Part shown: positions 51,275 through 60,600 of the stretch, in pieces
How positions within the stretch are numbered: position 1 is the stretch's first letter
Layout of the letters: every line of letters starts with the position of its first letter
Assembly: GCF_030463565.1 (NCBI RefSeq)
Contig: NC_134654.1
Coordinates: 17,492,702 to 17,556,701, forward strand
Direction of reading: 5' to 3'
DNA: 64,000 bases
Source of the DNA: Pelecanus crispus
Taxonomy: Eukaryota; Chordata; Aves; Pelecaniformes; Pelecanidae
The notes under the pieces: model-generated
What the model saw: only the letters and a program-made list of their open reading frames with translations
What the model was told of the DNA's origin: nothing
Databases searched by the model: none
Program-made: the position numbers and the translations under genes

Positions 51275-51611
51275 CCCTCCTTCCTCCCTTCTTCCCCTCT
51301 TCCTTTCTGCTGCCTCCCTCCTTTCTTTCTCCTTCCTTCCTCCTTCCTCTTTCCTCCCTTCATTCTCCCTCCTTTCTTCCCCTTCCTCCCTCCTTCTTTT
51401 CTCCCTCCTTCATCCCTCCTTTCTTCTTCCTCTCTCCTTCCTCCCTTGTTCCTCCCTCCATCCTTCCTGCTTTCTCTCTCTCTCCTTCCCTCCTTCCTTC
51501 CTTCCTTCCCTCCTTCCCTCCTTCCCTCCTTCCCTCCTTCCCTCCTTCCCTCCTTCCCTCCTTCCTTCCTTCCCTCCCTCCCTCCCTCCCTCCCTCCTTC
51601 CTCCCCTCCCC
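51275..51611. repeat. Polypyrimidine tract, (CCTT/CCCTT)n
   Basis: These 337 bases are almost only C and T on the plus strand, from loose CCTT/CTCC units on the left to regular CCTTCCCTCCTT units at 51,490-51,600. On the minus strand this is GGAA/GGAGG-type polypurine. Such tracts can form triplex DNA (established for polypurine mirror repeats). They also yield long Arg/Lys/Gly/Glu-rich or Pro/Ser/Leu-rich spurious ORFs. Confidence 0.92.
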
Positions 51612-52844
51612 ACTGCCACATGAACCCAAGGCTGAGCAGCAGGTCACCCTGTCCCTTTCCCACCCTGGGCTGCAGCTCCTGATGTTCAAGGGTCGCTTTA
51701 AAACACCACCGCAGTGCCGCCTGCAGCGCCCCGACACCTCCACACTTGGGCAGGGCTGCTCCAGCCCCATGGGCTCCCTGCAGCCTTTTCTCCCTGGCTC
51801 TTGCCTTTCCCTTCCTTAAGGCAGCTGCCATTTCCCTTCTCCAAATCCTCAGCCCCATCCCTTGTCCCTGCCCATCCCCAAATGACAGTCGCTGCCTCCC
51901 CCTGCCCTTCCCTGCCCACACCAACGTCCCTGTCCCCCTATCCCTGTCCCCCTCGTCCCTGTCCCCCTGCCAGCAGGAGCAGGCAGGGCTGGGCTGCCGG
52001 GAAGCCTCCGTGACGCTTGATGGTGTTGACACTGTCAATATTTGGCTGCAAAGGCTGCGAAGGGCTCTGCAGTAACTGGCCAGCAGGCACAGGCCCTTGC
52101 TTTTGCAGCAGCCTCCATCCAAGCACAAAGAGCCTTTCCCACACCTGATCTGCCAGGATTTGGCCTCTCCTCTTTTTTTTGGGTGCAATTGATAACACAA
52201 ATCAATACAGTACGGGTGCCTGAAAAGCAGCAGCAAGGCACTGATAGCAATGTTTTACTGCCCTCATAACATGGGGCTGCTACCACAGTCCTGTGGCATG
52301 GCACCATAATGAGCGCATCCTCGTCAGCATATTTACAGGTGGCTGCCGTGCCCGCTGTGCTCCCGGTGAGCGCTCGGACCAGGCAGCGAAGCCCATTTGG
52401 CTGGGGCTGGGGCGGCTTTCGAGGAGCGAGGAGCAAGGGGAGCCGCACGTGCAATGGGCAGCAAGTGCCGCCAGAGCACATTGGCTCTCCCACCACGGCT
52501 GGGCAGGGCTAGGGGACATGCTGGGGTGGGGAGCAGGGACACATCCCCTCATGCCACGGGACAGGCTGCTGCAGGCAGGCTCAGACCAGTGCTTTCGAGA
52601 CGGGCACTGAGGACCATGAAGCTGCGGCCGAAGAAGACCCACATGCCAGAATTGTCCTGGGCATGGAGCGAAGCAGCGCGGGGTGGCTCTGGGAGCCCCG
52701 CTGGCCCTGGCAGCCCCATGGTGTGGGCTCCGTCCCCGGGGTGACGGCCCGTCTCACCAGCCCTCTTTGCACATCCGAATCGGGCTGGCTCCTCTCACAG
52801 GCAGTTAGCATGAAACATTTATGGCCTTCAGCTGTGCTGCTCAT

Positions 52845-52960
52845 CCGGAGCCGGCACGGCCTCTACATATTTAATTTTTTTGCCATTAAAAACCATGAAG
52901 CGATGATCCATTTCGCGCCGTCCCTAATTCACTTCCATCTCCCCTCTCGCCGTGGAGCAG
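52845..52960. promoter_or_regulatory. AT-rich island, possible conserved noncoding element
   Basis: In GC-rich surroundings this stretch contains CATATTTAATTTTTTTGCC, ATTAAAAACCATGAAGCGAT and CCCTAATTCACTTCC, with several TAAT or ATTA homeodomain-type cores. Regulatory function is inferred from composition only. Confidence 0.25.
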
Positions 52961-54419
52961 ACCGTCTGCCAGGGAGCAGGCAGGCGGACAGGGGGGCTGA
53001 GGGAGGATTCAGAGCTGCTTCAGTCTGGCAGGGAGAGGCATCCACTGTCATAAATAAAGCAAACGAGGAGAAGGCAGCCAGCAAGGTTCTGGGGGAAGGA
53101 AGCAGGACCCACTGCTGTAAGAGCCTGGGCCAAAGGGTTTGTGTTGGAGAGAGAATAAACAACCCCTGGGCACTGGGAACTGGAGTGGGGTGCAGCATGG
53201 GGACACCCAAGAGCCCCAGGAGCAGAGCTGGGGGCTGTCACCTGCCCCTTCGGATGCGGCTGCAGAGCAGAGTGGCCCATCAAGCGCACAGACAGGCTCT
53301 GGGTGCAGAGCAGGAGCCTCCTGCTGTGGAGCAGCCCCTCGCCTCCCACCCACCCAGCAGAGCACCCTGGGGGGCCCTTCACCGACACAGCCCCTCACCC
53401 CCACTCCCTTGGGCTCCCAGCTTGCCAGGAGCAAAGGGAGGAGAGGCACGACAGGACGGCTGTACCGTTCCCGTCGGATTTTGGCACACCACAGAGGAGG
53501 TGCTTCATCCAGGAAGGAGATGGTTTGCAGGGGGACCGCTCTTGCTTGGCGGCAGATGCCCCGAGACCACTGGTGCCGGCAGATGCTCAGGGGTGCACTG
53601 CAGGTGCAGGCAGACCCCGCAGACCCGCAGGCAGGGAGGCAAGGCAGGAATGACCCACAGTTGCTGTTAACACAGGAGAAAAAAAGAGATTTTTAAGGAA
53701 AAAAAAATCTTAAAAAAATTTAAGATGCATATAAAAATGCCCACTTTTAAGTGCAGCCTGAACTGTGAGTTCTCCAGGTAGCAATGTCAGATTGAGCATC
53801 TCTCCGCTGTTGGAGGGTACTTTTCCTCCAGCTCAGCTCTTTTGCCTGTAAGTACAATGTATGGTTTGTAATTCTGCAAAGCATTTTGAGGTAAAAGTCA
53901 ATCAATAACAACCATTTCAAAGGGGGGACAGATTGGAAACACTGAAGCACCACAACTGTGCCTGCAACAATCACGTTTTGTACTCCCGCTGTCCAGCTGT
54001 GTACACAGGAGGCATGGGGTGCTGCAGGGTGCACGTCTGCATCGCCCTGAATTTCCCCCGGTGGTTTTGCCGGCTGGTGCTAAAGAAGTGCTGCAAACAT
54101 GGCTGGCACAGCCCCAGCGCACCCGTCCCCGAAAAACGTCCCTGACGGCACATGGGGCAGCTGCAGGAGGGCATCACTTAGTCCTCGTGGCCCCAGTCTC
54201 TCCCTTGTTACCCGGTTCCTGGCACTTGTTGACGTGCTTCTCCTTCCAGCTCCCCCGGGACCATCCAGTGGGAAGCGGTTGCAAACCCACTCGCTGTGTT
54301 GATGTTTCCTTCCTTCAAGGACAGGCGATTGCTGCAGCAGGCGGTTCAGCAGCTCCAGCCCTCCCTGGCCCCCACAGCACCCTCCCTGCCTCGTGACGCC
54401 GGCAAAGGGAGTAAACCCC

Positions 54420-54520
54420 AGAGCAGGAAAATGAAGGTTATCCTTGGGAAAAATAAATGATTAAGTTTAATGGTTGTGTTGCTGATTTGATAGCTATCTC
54501 GTCCCATGGGGTGTTTACGT
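54420..54520. promoter_or_regulatory. AT-rich island, possible conserved noncoding element
   Basis: The stretch includes AATAAATGATTAAGTTTAAT and GCTGATTTGATAGCTATCTC in a GC-rich context. TGATTAA, TGATTTGAT (PBX/MEIS-like) and GATA-type cores are present. No transcript evidence is visible. Confidence 0.25.
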
Positions 54521-55447
54521 CCCCCTCCCTGGCCTCGGCGCAGAATTGAAGCAGGAAGGGGCGATGCGGGCACGGGAGCTGCTCCACCCCTCGCCCTATT
54601 TACACCAAATAAACCTCCTGTGCCGGCGGGCTGGCACTCACCTTAAAAGTCAGGGCAGGTGACAGGGACAGAGGGGACCCGGCAGCGGGGTGCGCCGGAG
54701 CCTGGGCACATGCTGCAGGTGGGGCTCAGCCTGCCCCGCTCCCCCGGGGGGGCGGCCGGCGGCTTCCCCACGGCCGAGCCAGCCGAGGGTGAAAACACGG
54801 GCACTGAGCAAGGTGAGTGAGCTGCGGCAGGGACAGCCGCACATCTCGCGCTGGGGAAGATGCAGGAGGCTCTCGCTGCATGGCCCTGGGCGGGCAGAGC
54901 TGGAGCCACCAGCCAGCACCCTGGGCCGGGGCACCGACAGCCAGCTGGGCTCAGGCTTATGATCCTCAGACCTTCAGGCAGGGCAGCATCGTTGTGATGC
55001 AGCCGGCTGCAAGGACAAGGTGAATTTGGGGATCACAGCGGTGCAAACAGCGCCGCTTCAACCCCAATGTTCATTTTAGCCTGGATTCTATGGCTAGAAG
55101 CCTGTGTGACTGTACTCAGGGTCTGTCTGCCTTCAAAGCAGGGAGTCAGGCTGAGCAGCAACCGGTTAAAACTGCTGCCCTTTCCCTAAACCAGAACTGA
55201 ACCTGATCTGCTGGTTTTGCTGAACATGAGCAGGGGCCAAACTGAACTGGAGAGCAGGAGCCAGAGCCGGACCCAGCCTGGGAGCAGCCCAGGTGCCCAG
55301 ACCCCCTCGACATGGACCACGTGCTGCCACGCATGCAGCACACGGGGCCAGGACCATGCTGACCCCCAGGTCCCCTTGGGGCGAGAGCAGAGAGGTTTGG
55401 CTCGGTGCAAACCCATCCTAGACTCCCCAGCCCAACCGAGCACATCC

Positions 55448-55512
55448 AAGATAAATACATCAGGGGATTAATGTGTGCACTAATTGACTTTATCCTTGCC
55501 AATTAATCACTG
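55448..55512. promoter_or_regulatory. Cluster of TAAT-type homeodomain motifs
   Basis: Within 65 bp there are GGGGATTAATGTG, CACTAATTGAC and CCAATTAATCAC, giving at least three ATTA/TAAT cores, one as ATTAAT and one as AATTAATC. It lies about 1.1 kb upstream of the first recognised exon of the TBC1D24-like gene. Enhancer function is inference. Confidence 0.3.
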
Positions 55513-56597
55513 TCCAGCAGAACTCACCCATGCAGAGACAACTCACATCTCCTTGTACAGGGTTTGGAGCTGAGCTCTCTTGCAACCTCAGGGAAAATGC
55601 GGCTCAATTTTCTCTAGGAGGAGCTCAAACCCTGCTCTTCCCAGAACAGGGCAGGCAGCTGCCACAGCCCCGCCATGGTGCAGTGTGCAGGAGTCTCCCC
55701 CGAGGGTCCCCCAGGGACCTTCTGTCTCCAAGGGGCTTCCCAGATGCTCGCCAGCCCCTGCATGCAGTCCCCTGGAGGGGTCTCTCCAGGTGCATGGGGG
55801 CATGCAGGAAACAGGGACCCTTTGGCACCCTGCAGACCATCCCTTCACCTTTGGCAAAACCGTCTCACTGCAGTACCTTCTCCTTGCACCTTCTCTCTGC
55901 CACCCGAGCGGCTGGAGCAGTCAGGAGATTTTTGCAGGAGACTTTGGCAGGAGGCAGTAAGAGCGAGGGCAAACACCTGAAGCCAGCTTTGTCCACTCTG
56001 TCTGGGCTCATAGCAGCCCGGTCCTGGGCTGCCAGACCTGGACAGGACTTTGCCTCCTGCCCTGCTCTGTCCTTGGGAGAGGACATGATGCAAATGGTCC
56101 CTCTTGGCCTCAGCATCACCTGGGCCCCCACTGCCCGTGAGGTCCCTCCTCGCCCCTGCAGAGCTGGGCTGCGACCGAGCTGCTCGTTTTCCTCGGTGGT
56201 GTAACACTGCTGTCCCGTGGTCATCCCCAGGGGACAGGGACTGTGTCCCTGCTCTCTGTATGTCCCTCTCAGCAGGTCACAAGCTAGGAATTCAGGAGAT
56301 TTTTGAGGGGTGCAAAGCCCCTCACAGTGTGGAGAAGCAGCCCTCACATGCAGCCCCATGCTTCCCTGAGCCCCCGGACAGAGGTTTCACTAGGGGCCTG
56401 AGCCAACGTGAGCAGGCAAGGGCAAAGTGAGCAGCTCCAGCCAGGCAAAGCCTTCTCAAAACCTTCCCTTTGCAGGGGGGAGAGTAACTATTGAAATACA
56501 AGACATTGCTGTAAGACTTCAAAGCACTGTCAGCCAAGGTGAAACGCTGTCAGCTGGGGTGGTGAAGCGTGTTGAATAAAAGGTCTTTGTCCTACAG

Positions 56598-57633
56598 AGG
56601 TATTTGGCTCATCTCCAGTCACCATCGTGATCACATCTGAGGCTGACACCTGGGACATCGACGCCTCCTCTTGTCTGGGCTGTGGACAGTTCGTGGATTG
56701 GGACAGGATGCCAGACCCAGAGCAACAGGCGCATATCCCCCAAGACATCCTCAGCAAGCCCCCAAAGGAGCTGAAGAAGCTGGCAAGAGAAGGCTACTGG
56801 GCAGCAAGCCGCGCTCTGAGAGCTCAGGTCTACCACCAACTCATCCAGCAGGTTGCCTGCCGGCTTGTGACCCCAGATGCTCTTGTCTACAGGGACGTGG
56901 CAAGTCGCCTCTTTGGGAAGCTGAGTGTGAGCTCCCACCCTTTGCCTGAGTTCCTGGAAGGATGCTCCATGCCGACGTACTGCCTCAACCTGGAAGGGGT
57001 CACCGCCTTGAAGAAGATCCTCATCTGTGTTAGCAACCTTTTCCCCGACATAACCTACAGCCCAATCCTCCCCTCTCTGGTGGCTCTGCTGCTGCACTAC
57101 AGCGAAGACGAAGCTCAGTGCTTCGAGAACATCTCTCGTCTCATCGCCAGCAACGCTACCCACACCAGCTACATTGACCAGTCCTTTCTGGCCCACCAGG
57201 CATCCTGCATGACTTTTGGGGATCTGGCCAACAAGCATTGCCCAGCAGCTCACAAACTCATAGCCAGCACCTCTGAGAATGTCTTTGAGGTCTACTCCGA
57301 ATGGTTATCGTGGCTCTTTCATGACCTTCCCTTCCATTACGCCATCCGCGTCTTTGATGTCTACCTGCTGGAGGGGCAGAAGGTCCTCTACCGCATTGCT
57401 CTGGCCTTGCTGAAGCAGTACAGGCTCTCAGTGACCTCCACCGAGCTGGAAGGGACAGACATCAAGGCAGACCTGCAGGCTTTCATGCAGAACATTGCTG
57501 AGCATGTGACTGTTGACAAACTCCTAGAGAGAGCCTTTGGCATCCGGCTGTTCTCCCGCAAGGAAATCTGGCTTCTCCAGATGGCCAACAGGAAGGCGTT
57601 AATGGAGAGGGGCATAACCATGGTGCAGAGCAG
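56598..57633 (+). CDS. TBC1D24-like exon a (entire TBC domain)
   Basis: The acceptor TTTGTCCTACAG ends at 56,597; an alternative AG two bases on would start the exon at 56,600. The frame is closed by TGA at 56,573, and no ATG lies between that stop and the conserved FVDWDRM segment, so an upstream exon is needed. The in-frame ATG at 56,708 would give 555 residues but would drop the FVDWDR segment that matches FVDKDK of human TBC1D24. The exon ends ...ITMVQS plus AG, with donor GTAAGG. Confidence 0.9.
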
Positions 57634-60600
57634 GTAAGGAGACCCTCTGTTTGCCAGCTCTTGGGGCTAAGCAGACAAAATATGAGTTACTGTGGAGATA
57701 CAACATGGGAGGAACTTCAGGTATCTCCCATAGCTTTGGCTATGCTGGGTGCCTCACAGCCCCTTGTGGGGGACCATGTTAGCAGGCACTGTACAGTTAG
57801 AGCTAGCGATGTTAACAGAAAGCTCACGATGCAAAAAGCATGACAAAACCTGATGCATGGGGGCTGCACCCCTAAAAGCAGCTGGGCACCCCAGCTCGGC
57901 AGCAATGGACATCCTCCCTCACGCAGGCAGTCCTTCCACCTGGCCGTGGACATGCAAAACTTCAGCTCCAGCATTGTAACGGCTCAGGAGATGCGCATCG
58001 TCTGGTCCTGGATCCCTGAGCGCTTCTCCCTCTTCCACCCGCTGCTGCTCTTCTCCACCTCAGAAGATGGTTGCAGCCTGCAGAGGTAAAGCATCATCTG
58101 CCTGTCGGGTCAGGTCAGGTTGGATGGGCCAGGTGTAAAGCTGGGTAGAGGTTGGTGGTGTAGAAAGGAGCAACATGTAGTGTCCATGAGGTACATCTGA
58201 CGTCTCCTGGAGACTCTCTTGGGCTCGATTCAAGCTCTTGAGTGTGGTCTAGGCCAGTGCTGGCTGTAGGGGAGAGGGCTGAGGCTCAGTCAGATGGCAA
58301 TCAGCAACTCGGCACTGCACAGGGAACATCGAGCCCTGTGGATGTGCTGTGCAGGGGGACGTCCCCATGTGCCGTGCCATGCTGGGCATGCTACGATTGG
58401 CCAGGTCCAGCCAGCACGCCATCCCCAGGGCTCCAGCTCCCTCCCAGTGGCACGGAGCACAGGACGTCTGCTGGACACTGCAGTCAGTGCTGCAGCTCAA
58501 AACTGAGCTGGAAAACAAGTTTGCCATTGACTTCCCAAGCCATGAAGCAGCAAAAGCCTTCCAGTGGGCTGAGGCTGCCTTTGCATGTTTGTTTTCAGGC
58601 AGGAAAACCAAACTCGCTCCTCTGTAGGAGCACATTAAGAGAGGTTGCACTCGCAGAGCAGGCAGAGCTCAGGGCAGGGGAAGGGGCAGACAGCATGTGG
58701 TTACATCCTGCGATGGGGAAGACATCAAAGCCTCTAAACGCAAGTTAAGAGAGCCCAAGTGTCATGGCCAATGCCCAAAATTGCAATAGAAAGACCAATG
58801 TCAGTGCTGGAGACAACCCAGGGCCCAGTGACACCCACTGCCACAGCCATGGAGCAAAGGGTGCGGTGGGAAGCAGGGACATCCCCGCAATGCTCAGTGC
58901 CAGGGTGTTTCTCTACTGAGATGCAGCTCACTGCTGACCAGGAAGGGATGCCGGGCTCTCCAGGGACTGGATGCTGCCCATGCCACCCCGGTTCTCAGGG
59001 CGGTGTTTAAAGGTGGGGCTGTGATGGTAGTGCCTCCGTTAGCACCACCAGTGTGCTCCCCCAGGCCGTGAGAGGCGAGCAGGTGCCCCACGGCACAGTG
59101 GTGCAGCCCTATCCTGGCAAGTACAGCTCTGCACCTTTCCAAGGCAGCAAGAGGGTGCTGAGCCCAGATTACAAAACACATCCAGATTAAAAGCAAGTTT
59201 GTTTGGTAAACTCCCCCATGAAGCATCCCCTAGCCTGGTGCCTGAGTGTAGGGTGGGAGGATTCACCAAGCAAAAATGATGATTTGAGAAGTCCCATAAG
59301 CCAACTCCCTCCATTCCTGCACAAACACTGAAGCTGCTTGAGCTACATGATTATGAGTTTCTGCTGCTGTCCTTCCAACAAGCTCCCTCAGGCCAGCTGC
59401 CGGCACAGCGACAGGCTGAGAAGAGCTGCCACCACTCTCCGCTGTCCTTTACAGCCTCGTGCTCACCGCACGCCCAGGCTCTCTGCACAGCTCTCTGCTC
59501 CTGGGTCTCAGACCCCCACCGACCCAGCTTCCTTGTTCATCTCTGCAGGTTTTATGCGCGCTGTGAAGGCTACGAACCAACGGTGCTGCTCATAAAAACA
59601 ACAGAGGGGGAGGTAAGTATCTCTCAGGCAGAGAAGTGGGCTGCACTGGTGCTGACGTGGGGAAGGGGACAGGGTGGTTGACCCCACCAGCACTTCTTGG
59701 AGCAGCCATGGGGCTGCTGGTGGTCCCTCTCCTGCCCTGCCCCGGGGTCTCTCCTAGCTCCCAGGAGAGAACAAACTGCATCCCCCGGCACCAAGAGCCA
59801 CCTTAGACGCAGGCTGGTCTAAAGGGTGCTGCTGGGGGGAAACAGAGGAGGAGTCAGTGAGATGGAGAGAGGCCATGAGCGATACTCTTTTATTGCAAAT
59901 ACAGACTAAATCATGAAGTCCTTGCTAAGCAGACTTCCCTGAAGTCAGCAGATGCTTTGCCTGAGCCAAGACTTGCTTTCAATGCATTAAATGCAAGGAT
60001 CTCTGTGATTGCAAGAGCAGACACACAAGGAGGAGAAATAAGGACATCTTCTACAATATTTGAAAGTCATTAAAAAAATGCAATAAACCCCTGAGCCAGG
60101 CCTCTTCCCGGGGATTCTGAGAGTGGCTTATAAACCCGTATTTTATCTCTCCTTTCTTCATCAACCAGCAGAGGCAAGTTCTGTAAATTGTTCAGGCATC
60201 CCAAAGATTTATTGACCTACCAGTCCTGACTTCCCAAGTCTGACACTTCAGTGTGGTGTGGAGATAAACACCCTGCCACCCCCTAGGGCTTTGTGGAGAC
60301 AAGAGAAGGTGACTTATAAAACCTTGTTTCCTACATGTTTTAGCTCATTTTATTCCTTAGCTAGTACCGAGAACAGGCACAAGTTCCCACCTCTCAGCAG
60401 GCCCCCTCCAGCTGTGGTCAAGTCAAGGACATCAACACCAGGGTCAGCCTGACCGTGGGTAGAAGAACCCCTGGGACTAGTTAAAGCCTTGTAGGTTAAA
60501 AAAAAAGTGTTACCTGAGTGTTTGCTATTTTAAAACACATTTTCTCTGAAGACTCATAAAACAGGCAACCACCTCGCCACCATCCAGGGGCCAGCTGAGG

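Larger units (their letters stand above)
51612..56597. other. Intergenic / 5' region of the TBC1D24-like gene
   Basis: These 5 kb are GC-rich and hold no recognisable complete gene. The exon with the start codon of the downstream TBC-TLDc gene should lie here or further left, but no candidate is convincing. Three AT-rich islands (about 52,845-52,960, 54,420-54,520 and 55,448-55,512) stand out. Long overlapping ORFs at 52.2-53.7 kb have low-complexity composition in all frames and are not called. Confidence 0.55.

Noticed and set aside
51199..52236. Pro/Ser/Leu-rich and Arg/Gly/Lys/Glu-rich ORFs
   Set aside because: They are translations of the polypyrimidine/polypurine tract.
52663..53696. 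ORFs of 335 and 185 codons on the plus strand
   Set aside because: They overlap in different frames, show no domain, and the GC-rich composition makes long chance ORFs likely. They were considered as the missing first exon of the TBC1D24-like gene, but nothing supports a splice to 56,598.
44600..56600. CFAP52 exons expected head-to-head with STX8
   Set aside because: I looked for WD-repeat protein segments of CFAP52 on the plus strand and saw none. This is reported as absent from the window, not as a loss from the genome.
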